A stretch of 64,000 nt of DNA, taken from NCBI GenBank assembly GCA_026936335.1, contig JAPMXV010000016.1:1-64000 (forward strand), in the 5' to 3' direction. Below, in pieces: positions 43,078-54,105 of the stretch (position 1 is its first letter; the number at the start of each line of letters is the position of its first letter). The translations under genes were made by a program, and so were the position numbers. The notes under the pieces were generated by a model. The model searched no databases, was not told the origin of the DNA, and saw nothing but the letters and a program-made list of their open reading frames with translations. This stretch comes from Mantamonas sphyraenae (lineage: Eukaryota; CRuMs; Mantamonadidae).

Positions 43078-43970
43078 TCACAGCAGTGTGCAGGCACAAT
43101 CACTGCCCGTCGTGCTATGCCACGGGTTCGGGTTGTTGGCGTAGTCCCACGACGGAAGCAGCGGATCGGCCGTCTCGTTCACAAACTTGATCAGACTGCA
43201 CCAGCCATCGGCAGCCCCATGCATATCACACCCCAGTGTCCCACGTCGTCGATATGTGTGTCCGCGTGTGTGTCACGTCGTGTTCAAGCGCACCCGTGCG
43301 TGTGTCCCGTAGGCACAGAAAACCCTTCGTGTGTCAGCCATGCGCGCATCCTGGATTTCAGCCTTCACCAACTCGCTCCACCGCTTTTCACAACCAACTG
43401 CTCTCTCCTGCACTTCCGATCCCTCTATACACATCTCACACGCCTGTGCGACGACTCTCTTGTCCAATCCTCTCCTCTATGCTCCTGCACACTACACACA
43501 CAAGCTCCCTTGCGCCTCGGCTTCGTCCCAAGAGGGAAAAAACGCCAAACGCGGCGGCTGCTGTGCTTCTCGCGCTCTGCCCTGCACTATCTGCACCTGC
43601 CCTCGCCCACATGCACACCCTACATCTCAACATCCAACGACGCCCTCCACACACGCACGCACACACACATCACCACACTCTCCGCACCAGCGTTCACCCT
43701 ACACATTCCCACTCGCCGCTTTCGCCTCCCGCCCTTTCCCACTTCCGACCCCTCACACCTGCGTACACACGTTCAACCTACGTGTCACATGCGTCCGACA
43801 CCTTCGAGATGTTCTTTGTCGCCTCCAGCTCGTCTGCCAGCCTCTCGTTCTCGCCCAGGATACGCTGCAGCGTCACTTCACTCACTGCAGAGAAAATCAA
43901 TCGTCGTGTCAGCGAACCCAGGTTCCCAAAATCACCCCTGTTCTCCCTGTCCACCTCCGCCACCGTCCAT
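43078..43970 (-). CDS. Heterotrimeric G-protein gamma subunit
   Basis: A small gene split over three reverse-strand exons: 43955-43970 (uncertain), 43782-43884 and 43078-43195; introns 43885-43954 and 43196-43781 (586 bp). The product is about 78 residues. Exon 2 encodes the coiled-coil LQRILGENERLADELE followed by VSDACD, as in G-gamma N termini. Exon 3 gives LIKFVNETADPLLPSW, NNPNPW and ends CTLL, a CAAX box expected to be geranylgeranylated. This DPLL...NP(F/W)...CaaX layout is the GGL domain that pairs with G-beta on the membrane. Exon 1 (MDGGG) is the weakest part: the donor GTGGAC is atypical and another start may exist. It is divergent from neurofibromin with 138 bp between starts. Confidence 0.8.
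43196..43781 (-). other. Long intron of the G-gamma gene
   Basis: A 586-bp intron (GTAGGT...GGTGCAG), by far the longest in the window. It contains CA-rich and pyrimidine-rich stretches and a second GGCTGACACAC branch-like motif near 43338, which could mark an alternative acceptor. I see no coding sequence in it. Confidence 0.6.
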
Positions 43971-44108
43971 GCCACTTCACCCCCCAACCCCCCCTCGGCC
44001 CTTCCGGCCTCTCACTGCTTCTCACGCAAAACCCACTTGCTTCTTGTTTGCACTGACCCGACAAGCGCCCAGCCGGTGCCAACCTGACCCCCAGCCCCCC
44101 CCTCGGCC

Positions 44109-47100
44109 ATGTCCAGCAGCAGCAGCTACGCAGCTGACGACCATACAGCAGAGGGTGCTCAGACCATCGTTGTTCAGGAGCTCGTCGAACGCATCCGTTT
44201 GTCGGTATGTGTCACACACGCACACCCAGAACGTTCATTTCCCCTCTTCGGCAAGAATAATCTCCCCGTGCTCACATTCCCTGCCCATGACCCGCTGGGC
44301 TCCCACCTCCCACCTCTCTCCGTAACCGTTCCCGTCCCAGCTGCCTCTCTTTCGCCTCGAGCGCCTCGACACCCTTGCTGTCGAACAGGCCCGCTTCAAC
44401 GAGGCCACCACCACACAGACCTTTGTCGACTCCTCGCGCTATATGATTGAGACATGCGCAAAGGCTCTCATCCCTCTCCTCACAGACATTACCAAGGTAT
44501 GCTCCCGACCCCCCGTCTCGCTGCCCGTCCTTCCCGCTTCCTTGCCCACACCCTGCACAACTCTCCTCCAACTTTTTGTGCTGACGACACCCTCTCGTTG
44601 CCGCCCCGCAGCTTCTCCACTCTCCCACCCTCAACCTCTTCACCGACGTCTCCCTGGCCAACAATAACGTCGAGAGCATGCAGACCAGCCAGATCCTCGT
44701 CCTCCATCTCCTCTCAGACTCCATCCAAGCTGCAACCAAGCTCGTTCGTTTCCCCTCTTCCAATCCGATCCCCAGCCACAACCCCGTCACCACACACTCC
44801 GCTCACACGCTCCTCTCCCCCATGTCCCCACGCCTGTATTTCCGTTTCCACACCCACAGCAATCCACGGAGCTGCGCAACCATCGCCTTTCCGTCCGTAT
44901 GGAGCGTCTCACTCAAAACATGGTCAGTTTTTCACCGGCCCTTTTTCACTCCAAACCCGTCCTTGGCCCCTGCCGCTCACACACACACGCCTCACACACA
45001 ACACCGCCCACAGGAGTACCTCCAGGACAACACCTTCCAAGGCCTGACCCACGTCCTCTTTGCCCTCATCACAAAGCCTCCCCAGACCGGCCTCGACACA
45101 GCCAACCTCGTCGCTGCCGCAGGCTCCGTCCTCAACGCCCTTTCCGTCTCCCTCTTTGATCCCATCCTCACAAAGATCAGCCAGATGTTTGCCGCCAAAA
45201 ACACAAAGGATGACGACCACGAGTCTCACGTCATGGCCCTCATCAACTTTCTCAACATGGACCGCACCCGCCTCTCCAAGGTCATGTCCACCCTCGCCAT
45301 GCTTGCCCCCAAGTTCAAAAAGAACGCCCAGAGCACCTTTGGCGCAGTCATTCGCGATGCCATCCTCCGCTGGATCCAGGGCAACCCCTACGACTTTGCC
45401 GCCTTCCTCGAGGACGGCCAAACCCTGAAAAACTCCCACACCAACGTCCTCTTTGACATGGTCGACAGCTGGGCTGACAACAACAAGCGCAAGAACCTCT
45501 TCTGGCCCGTGCAAACCATGCTCCTCCTCCTCTCCCCAGACATCCTCAACTCCTACAACAGCAACAGCGACAACCAGTGCACAAAGTTCATTGCCGCCCT
45601 CGTCAAGGCCGTCAACAAGACAAAGAGCCTCGAACACGTCGCCTGCGCCTGTCTCACAGACCTCATCCGCGCTGCCACCTATGTCCAGGAGAAGGACGGC
45701 TCCGTCCTCCACACCCTCGTCGCAGAGTTTACCGAGCTCCTTACCGCAAAGCTCTTCGACCCCAAGAAACTCTTTGCCAACTCGGACGGCCATTTTGACG
45801 CACAACTCCTCACCACCTTTCTCGTCGCCCAGTTCAACCTCGATCCCAGGGGCACCGTCACAAACCTGTTCCCATCCCTCCTCCGCGACGGCATGCCCTC
45901 TCACTACAAAATGGTCATTGTCCAGGCCCTCCTCAGCATCTCAGAGAGCGGCCAGATCCTCAGCTGGTACCCCAGTGTCCAGATGGCCTTCTCCATGGCC
46001 CCGCAGCTCCGCGCCCTCTTTCAGGACTTTGCCTCCAAGTACGTCTCCGAATCCTCCTCCTCCTCCTCAAAGACAAAGGAGAAGGGCAAGGCTGCAGAGG
46101 CTCGTGACGTCGACTTCCGTACCATGGCTGCCCTTCTCCAACTCTTCTACAACCAATTCCAAACCGCCCTCGTCACCTACCACGTCGACTCTTCCCAGAT
46201 CATCCAGGATGCACAGGCCGTCATTGCTGGATGCTGCAGGCTCATCCTAGGCTACGAGACGCACGACGTCAGCCGCTGGGCTCTCGCCGCCCTCCAGGAA
46301 CTCCACAAGCCCCAAAACATCGCCCAGTGGTGCCCTGGCAACAAATTTCCCGCCTTTTGGCAGGTCTCGGACGCTGTCAACGACGTCTGCGCAGACATGC
46401 TCCTCGCCACCGATCAGGATCACCACCTCAACCTCCTCATCGAGGCCGTCATCGACATCCAGCGCAGGCGGAACGAGTTTGTCGCCCTCTATGCAAACGA
46501 CGAGGAAGCTCCCTACCCTCCCTCCTCCTCCTCCTCTCGCGCAGGCGTAGGTCGCCTCGAGGTTGCCATCCTCACTCTCGTCCGTTCGGGCTCTCCTCAG
46601 CTTTGCTCAAAGGCCGCCACCCTCGCCGGCCTCCTTTGCGACGAAGTCGAGCTGTTTTCCTCCTACTCCCTTCCGTCCGGCGAGCCCATCAACACCCTCG
46701 GTGACAACATCGACAGCTACCGCAAGCTCTCCCAGACCGGCGTCCTCGTCACTGGCCGCGCTGCACAACACAAAACCATCCGCACCCTCCTCCGCCAAAT
46801 CACGAGCGAAACAGAGGGCAACATCCGCGCCTGGTACCACCTCTACGAGCTCTGGGCCCCCACCACCACAAACATCCTCGACCTCCACCATCCAGACTAC
46901 ACCGGAAAGGCATCCTCCTCCTCAAAGAAGAAGGAAACCATCCAGGAGGAGATCCAGGCCCTCGAGGTGGCAATCACAGAGCACAAGAGCGAGTGGCACA
47001 ACACCACAGGACTCCTTGCTGCCCTCGCAGGTGTCGTTGCAGACCGCTCCCGTGCTTCCACTTCCAGCCGCTCCTCCCGCGACCTCCCGCGCTCTTCCAC

Positions 47101-50100
47101 CTCCAGTGCCTCGGATGACGTCGACATCGATGCGTTTATCACCCTTCTCTTCAGTCTCATCACCTGCGACCACGTATTTATCCGCGAGGCCGTCATGGGC
47201 ATGGCCGCCACCTCCCTCTCACCCGTCGCATACCCAAACCTCTTTGCCTACCTCCAGGCGGGCGCCAAGCGCTTCTTTGGCACCTCGGGCGAACTCAACG
47301 ACACCAGCGACAACGCAGTCCTCTTTGTCGAGCAGAGCATCTCCATGATCAAGGTCATCCTGGACCAGCCCCTCGCCTCCAGCGACGACCTCGCAAGCGC
47401 AGACTTTGAGAGCCTCGTGTCCACCCTCATCCAGTTTGTCTCCCAGATGCCCGCCGCAGACGCAACCACCCTGCGCATCAAGATCAAGACCTGCGCCATG
47501 GTCGAGGTTCTCATGCACCAACGCGACAACATTGCCTTCCGCCAAGAGACCTCCTTCCGCTGCAACCTCATCGACTTTCTCATGGACTGGACCACAGGCT
47601 CACAGGACAGCACACGCAAGACCGCCGCCGGCTCCTCCGCTGGCTCCGCATCCTCCGACTCTGCAGGCTCCTCCGACTCATCATCCTCCTCTTCCTCCTC
47701 CTCCTCTGGCAGCACCGCAGACATGAACCGCGACCTCGCCCTCGCCGCCGTCAAGTCCATGCGCTCCCTCCTCCAGGACCTCACCCTGCGAGGCAACGGC
47801 GACGTAGGCGACGACGACGCAGACGGCGGCACCTCGCGCGTCTTTGGCTACTTTGCCTTTCTCACCAAACTGCTCGAACGATGCCGCAAGAAGAAGCTCG
47901 TCAAGTTGGGCGAGCTCACCATCGACGCCCTCGGCGAAACCCTGCACGCAAACGTCGACTCTGGCCTCGAGTATTTTGTCTCCATGGGCTACATCCAAGA
48001 CATGGAAACACGCGCTGCCTTCATCACCGTGCTCACAAACATCCTCAAGCAGGGCACCGAGTTTGACTCGCTCGCCAAGCTCAGCACCGAGGAAAAGTAC
48101 CAGCGCATGACAAAGGTCCTCATGAGCGCGGACGACAACCTCGCCATCGCCATGGAGCTCGGCAACACCGTGCAAATCACAGAGGCCGACGCAGTCGCCA
48201 AGCTGCTTGTCTCATTGTTCTCCGCCGAGGGCGAGGTGCTCACCCTCTTCCAGGCTGCCATCGACCGCGAGGTCGCCCTGACCCTCAGCGAAGCCACCCT
48301 CTTTCGACGCAACAGCTTTGCCAGCAAGATGCTGACGGCCTACAGCAAGCTTGCCGGACGAGACTATCTGAAAAAGATGCTCGGCGGTCTCATTGTCAGC
48401 AGCATCAGCACCCCCGTGTCCATGGAGGTCGACCCGGAGAAGCTCAACGAGACAGAAGTGCTGGCCGACAATGTGGCCAACCTTAAGGATGCCTGCCAGC
48501 GCTTCCTGGACACCATCATGGGCTCCCTCGAGTTCTGCCCTCCCATTTTCCGCCAGATCTGCCACCACCTCGCCGTGGTCGTCGGTGAAAAATATCCAGA
48601 CAGCAAGTACATCTCCATTGGAGGCTTTTTCTTTCTGCGCTTCATCTGCCCGGCCATTGTGGCTCCCGATGGCTTTGGCATTGTGGACGCAACCGAGGGC
48701 CCGGGACGCGAGGTGCGCCGCTCGTTTGTCCTGATCACCAAGGCGCTGCAGTCGCTGTCCAACGGCACCGAGTTCAAGGAGGACTACATGCAGCCCCTCG
48801 ACTCGTTCCTGAAAGCCAACCAAACCAGCATCATCGAGTTTTTCGACCGCCTCTCCTCCGTGGACGGCCTGCCCGACGCAGCGCCTCCCGAACTGCCCGA
48901 CTTTGGCGAGGAGGAGTACGAGAGCCTGCACAGGCATTTGGCGGAGAACAAGGACAAGATGGGGCGTGCCTTTTTCCAGAATCAACAAAAGGCGGAGTAC
49001 GCCAAGCTGGACACGCTGATGCAGCTGCTGGGTCCGGCACCGGAACGGCGTTCCAAGCAAAAGCACGAACAGACGCTGGTGAGCATGTCTGCTGACAACA
49101 AGGGCAAGAGCAAAAAGGGCAATCGCATGTACGAAGAGTTTATGCGCCGTTGCAAGGACCAGGACGTCAGCGCCATCAAGGAATCCGGGGTGTACATTGA
49201 AAAGGGCAAGAGTGTCAAGGGCTATCCCGTGTTCTACTACGTGGCACGCAAGGCTCACTTTGACTCGAGGCTCGACCCAGAGGCGCTGTTTGTGCACATC
49301 TTCAAGTCGACGCAGGTGGCGCTGCAGAAGCCCATCGACATTGTTTTGGACCTCACCTTTTTCGACGCACGCTGCATCCCTGACGACTCGTACCTGAACC
49401 GCCTGCGCAAGATCATCCCGCAGACGGCTGTGAAAAACATCAACGCCATCTATGTGCTGAACTGCAACAACCCGGCCAAGAAGTTTTTCAAGGCCAGTCA
49501 GAAGCACATGCCAAGCAAGATCATCAAGAAGCTGGTGTTTGTGTCGCCTGCCTCGGCCATCTTTGAGTACATCCGGGAAGCGGAGCATGGCCTGCAGAAA
49601 CAGACCCTGAACCTGGACACAGACGTCAAGACGGTGTACTCGCCGGCGTTCAAGATCACACAGTACCAGACCAAGGAGTGCACGGTGCGCGTGGGCACCA
49701 ACTACCTGCAGGTGAACGTGACCAAGGACTCGATCCTGGGCCGCAGCGCGTTTGTCAACGACGTGGTTCCGTTTGAACACCTGCTGGACATCTGGCCCAA
49801 CCCGAGCGCAGACAATGAGTTTTTCATCAAGTTTAACGAGTGGTCGGGCACGCGCGTGATGCAACTGCGCAGCAGGGACATGGAACAGATCCTGCGCGTC
49901 GTGGACACCGCACGCACACGCGTGCAACAGCAGCTCCAGCAGGGCTCGCTGTCCAAGAACGTGCGCTCATTCCGCCCCGAGGACGTGCCGGGCACCTTGC
50001 TCAACATGGCGCTGCTCAATCTGGCGGCAACCGAAGACACGCTGCGCAACTCGGCGTACAACCTGTTGACCGCCCTGTGCCAGCACTTTGACTTCCAGCT

Positions 50101-52393
50101 CCAGCTCCAGCTGCTCGAGGCGCAGGGGTTGTGCCTGCCTCGCAACGCCACACACCTTGTGACCTCCATTTCCAGCAAGCTGGCGCAGGTGGAGCAGCAC
50201 CTGACGCTCGAGTTGCTTCGCGAATGCTTGCAAAATTTTGGCGGCGCCTCGCTGTCGATCAAGCACAACTGCCTGTCGTACATGCGGCCGTGGATCCCTA
50301 ACCTCAACCAGTTTGTGGAGATGAAGAGCGACGAGGAGCGGTTGGGCGACGACAGTGTGAACGACGATGAGAGCGGCAGCGGGAAAGGTAGCAGTAGCAG
50401 CAGTAGCAGCGCGTCCGACGCCAAGAAGAAGCAACGCATGAGCGTTGCATCGGGTGCTGCCGTCGACTCGGACAAGTACGAACAGGTCGAGGCGCTGATT
50501 GCCTCGATGGTGGAGATGACGGAGCGGGAAAAGCAGATCTACCCAGCTGTGCTGGACAAGATTTGGAGCAGCGTGGGAGCCGAGGGGCCACTGTGCCGCG
50601 CAGCGATGGGCAAATTGATCAAGATGGCCATCAAGTCGGGCGTGGGGTCCAACCTGTGCGAGGTCATCACCGAGATCACGGTGTCGCTGGCGGTGCAGAA
50701 CTCGCAGCTTGTCAGCGGATGCATCATTGAGCACGCCATCGAGGCACTGGAGGGCACGAGCCTGCGAGCGGCAGTGACGCTGGCACGGCACAAGAACTGG
50801 CCGCAGTTGGAGGTGCTGTCACGCTTCATGCTCATGCTCTCGTTCGAAAACCTGATTTACCTGCAGGACTTTCTGCCCGAAATCTTCCATCTGATCATCA
50901 TGTGCTTTGCCACGGGCACGTCTCTGATCCGTGCGCAGCTGTACTCCATGTTGATTAACATCATCCACTCGCTGTGCACCATTGTCTCGCTGGACGACCG
51001 CCAACAATCGATTCTCCGCAACATCCTGGACGAAGTCACAACGCAAAAGTTCCAAGTGCTCTTCCTGGGCTCGGGTCTGAAGCACACGTCACCGTTTATG
51101 GACGCGTCGCAGGTGAAGGAGATGAAAGGCGTCAACACCGCGCACTCGACGGTGGTGGCTTTGTCCGAGACACTGGCTCAGGTGATTCGCTGCTGCTGGT
51201 CGGACAAGAACAACTTTGCAGCCCGCTGGCAAGCCAAGTGGGTGTCGCTGACCTACAAGGCGGCTTTTACGCCGAATGTGGCTGTGCAGCCGCGTGCTGT
51301 GGTTGCTTTGGGAGTGATTGCGCAGTATCCTGTGTCGGACGAGCTCTGTGGCAGCCTGTTGCGCATGATCAGCGACCTGCTTGTGGACGGCATGTCACGA
51401 TTGGTCAACTACAAGCTGCTTGTGGCGTGCATCATGTCGCTGACGCACATGGTGCCGCAGCTGCCTGTCGACTCGCAGGTGCTGCGAAAGGTGTTTTGGG
51501 TTGCCGTGAGCTTGATCCAGTTGTGTGATGAGCAACTGTACCTGCATGCAGTCGAGCTTCTGCACGCACTCGTTTCCACGCTCGACGGCTATCAGGCGTT
51601 CAAGTCACACTCGATGGAGTCGTTTTTCATGTGGTCTCGCTCGCAGGGCCTGAGTGGCGCCATCAAGAAGATGGAGCAGGTGAGCGGTCTCAGCTTCAAG
51701 GTGAGCTTCTCGTTTGCGATGGCGGGCTCACTGATGAAGGGCATCCGGGACGCCAAGACCAAGCGAAGCACCATGAGCCTGCTGAACACCTTGCTGGACG
51801 TGGTGACGCGCGAGGGCGTCAAGTCGGATGCCCTTGGCTACTTGACGGCGCTTGCGCCTGCCTGCTCGCAAGCAGAGCTCACGCGCCTGCGCCAACAGGT
51901 GGCGACAGACACAGAAGGCGAAGAGAGCGGACCAAACCAGTTCCTCTTCAGCCGCAAGCTGATGAAGACGGACGCCCACGCGCTGCTGGTGCTCACGGGG
52001 TTGCTTTCTGCTCTTTCGCAGAGCGAGTACGATAGCGAACTGACCACTGTGTACAGTCTGATGAGCGACGGCGCAGAGAGTGTGCCGACTGTGTTTGGCC
52101 TGCTGCTGGACGGCGTCGCCGAAAAGCTGGCCAACAGCGTGTCGGGAACACGCAACGAAGAGCTGCTGGAAGTGTCGTTGATCCTCACCAAGACCATCCT
52201 CTCGATCAACGTGAAGAACCAGCCCGACGAGAGCTACGAAAACTTTTTGGAGCAGCTGAGTTTCCAGGGTCTGCCGTCGGGTGGAGGCACCTTTGGCAGC
52301 TTGAGCCAAGACGAACGTTTGGTGTTGGTCACAGCAGTTACGAGTATGGTGGATGCGATTGCTGGTGTGCCTGAGGAAGCCGAGGCAAAGTGA
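44109..52393 (+). CDS. NF1: Neurofibromin (Ras GTPase-activating protein)
   Basis: Five exons inferred: 44109-44204, 44341-44496, 44612-44743, 44860-44922 and 45014-52393; all introns phase 0 and short; about 2,608 residues (human 2,818). The long N-terminal helical part is followed by a RasGAP domain (about residues 1150-1430) with the arginine-finger block TLFRRNSFASK (about 1245) and FLRFICPAIVAPDGFG. Next comes the CRAL-TRIO/Sec14 plus PH-like module characteristic of neurofibromin (KGYPVFYYVARK about 1545, then VNVTKDSILGRSAF), then a HEAT-like C-terminal region. It switches off Ras by stimulating GTP hydrolysis, and the Sec14-PH unit binds lipids. Leucine codon use shifts from mainly CTC in the 5' half to mainly CTG after about 48.3 kb. 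Confidence 0.95.
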
Positions 52394-52422
52394 TTTCTGA
52401 AGGCCCAAAAAACACCCTTGTT

Positions 52423-54105
52423 TCAATCATTATTAACACCGTTTTCTGTGCGACGCCCCATGTGCGTGAGAATATGCCGGGTAACCAGCGTGGCACACAC
52501 GTCCCAGTATGCCGGCTGCTTCTTGACAAACGACCAGCCGTTGACGTCGCAAACCAGCGAGCGCCCCTCGTTGGTGCGCAAAACGTCAAATCCGCACACA
52601 AACTGGCCAAAAATGCTGTACAGGGCTGGGAGTAGTTTGTGCTCGGCTTCGTGCACGTCCACCTGCGTGCGCTTCTCCTTGCCGTTTTCGTCACGCTGTA
52701 CGACGCCGTCCACCGCAGGCGACTTTCGCGCCTCGGCAAATGCATAATGCGGGCCCACTGCGTACATCTTGACGTCCTGTGAGTTCTGTGTGTCGTAGAA
52801 GCGTTCGTAGATGTAGGGTCCATCTGTGCGCACACCCATGGGTTTGCCATCGTTGAGCATGGCGCTGGAACGGTCCTTGGTCTTGCGAAACAGCTCACGG
52901 CAGCCACCACCCTGCGAGGCAGGATAGTAAATGCGGATCTGGTGGTCCTCTGCGTCGATTGGTTTCTCTACAAAGGGTCTGTAGAGGCGCTTGCCGTCGT
53001 ATTCGATGTAGTCGTCGTGCTGCACGAGCATGTCTGGCTCATACGCCACCAGATGCTCGGGCACGGGGATGTTCATGCGCTGCAGCATGCTGTAGACAAA
53101 CGGTCGGTCCCACAGCCACTGTTGCCTTTCGAGATCGTTCAGGCACAGCATGCCCTGCTCCGCGTACAGGCGGTAGTATGCCATTGCCTTTTCCAGGGGA
53201 AAGCCCGAGCTGAAGAAGCTGATGAGCACATGGCACACGGGCCAGTCTTCCACCTCGCTGTCCAGAATGGTCGCCTCGTCAAAGACGACCACGTCAAAGT
53301 GGCCTGTCGCCTCCAACCTGTGCAGAATCTCTCGCATTGCCTCTGACTTTGCCTTTTTGGCCATGACGGCCACACCGATCACAATGGGCTCGCCAGGAAC
53401 CACATTGTTCCACTGATCGGCGACATCATCGGCGTTGCTGCTGCTGTTGCTGCTGCTGCCGCCGCTGCTGCTCGAGGACGAGGCTGCTGCTTCTTGGTGC
53501 ACATTGTGCACGACTGTGTCCACCACAGAGTCCAGCGCTTCGTGTTCCGCAATCACAGACGCATGTTTGGATGAACGCGTGTCTGCTGCTTCTTCGTCCT
53601 TGCCGCTCTGTGCCGCGTGCAGATTCGCAAGCGTCACCTGCGCGTTGTGCGCCGCTGTGTCCCCGCCTGCGTACGCCTGCATCTTTGCCTCCATGGAATT
53701 TGCATGCTCTTTGTCCTCCATCCGTTTGTGCAACTCCTGTTGCAGCCGCGCAGGCTCATCCAGGTCCCGTTCCACCTGTGGGCGGAGCGGTTGTGCGCGT
53801 CGCTCGGCGTGTCGCTCCAGAGCGTCGCGCATGTCCTGCGACGCGTCCAGGGACATGTCCAACTCGCGTGCCACGTTGCGTTGCCCCTTGTTTGTCATGC
53901 GATGGCGTGACGGCGACGCACGGCGACTGCCTGCTGTGCTGGCCGGCGTGGAGTGGGCGCGCACGGGGCCGGCGAGGTCGTCGTCCTCTGCGCTGGCGTC
54001 GTCGGCGCTACTGCGACGGTAATACCACCAGGCAGCGCCGACAGCAACGGCTGTGGCGGCAGCAGCCGTGAGGACATGGGACCAGTTTGTGGCCGGGCGC
54101 GACAT
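52423..54105 (-). CDS. Inositol hexakisphosphate/diphosphoinositol kinase (PPIP5K/Vip1), kinase domain only
   Basis: Single open frame of 560 residues on the reverse strand. Start MSRPATNWS at 54105, followed by a transmembrane helix (VLTAAAATAVAVGAAWWYY) and a basic YRR, then about 180 low-complexity residues with poly-Ser (CAG/CTG-type codons). The ATP-grasp kinase follows: GVAVMAKKAKSEAM, WPVCHVLISFFSSGFPLEKA, YRPFVEKPIDAEDHQIRIYY, GGGCRELFRKTKDRSS, AEARKSPAVDG and CDVNGWSFVKK. It would make 1-diphosphoinositol phosphates from InsP6 or InsP7. The frame stops right after the kinase, so the histidine-acid-phosphatase domain of fungal and animal Vip1/PPIP5K is absent. The N-terminal membrane anchor is also unusual. 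It is convergent with neurofibromin (29 bp). Confidence 0.9.
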   Translation of the reverse strand: MSRPATNWSHVLTAAAATAVAVGAAWWYYRRSSADDASAEDDDLAGPVRAHSTPASTAGSRRASPSRHRMTNKGQRNVARELDMSLDASQDMRDALERHAERRAQPLRPQVERDLDEPARLQQELHKRMEDKEHANSMEAKMQAYAGGDTAAHNAQVTLANLHAAQSGKDEEAADTRSSKHASVIAEHEALDSVVDTVVHNVHQEAAASSSSSSGGSSSNSSSNADDVADQWNNVVPGEPIVIGVAVMAKKAKSEAMREILHRLEATGHFDVVVFDEATILDSEVEDWPVCHVLISFFSSGFPLEKAMAYYRLYAEQGMLCLNDLERQQWLWDRPFVYSMLQRMNIPVPEHLVAYEPDMLVQHDDYIEYDGKRLYRPFVEKPIDAEDHQIRIYYPASQGGGCRELFRKTKDRSSAMLNDGKPMGVRTDGPYIYERFYDTQNSQDVKMYAVGPHYAFAEARKSPAVDGVVQRDENGKEKRTQVDVHEAEHKLLPALYSIFGQFVCGFDVLRTNEGRSLVCDVNGWSFVKKQPAYWDVCATLVTRHILTHMGRRTENGVNND

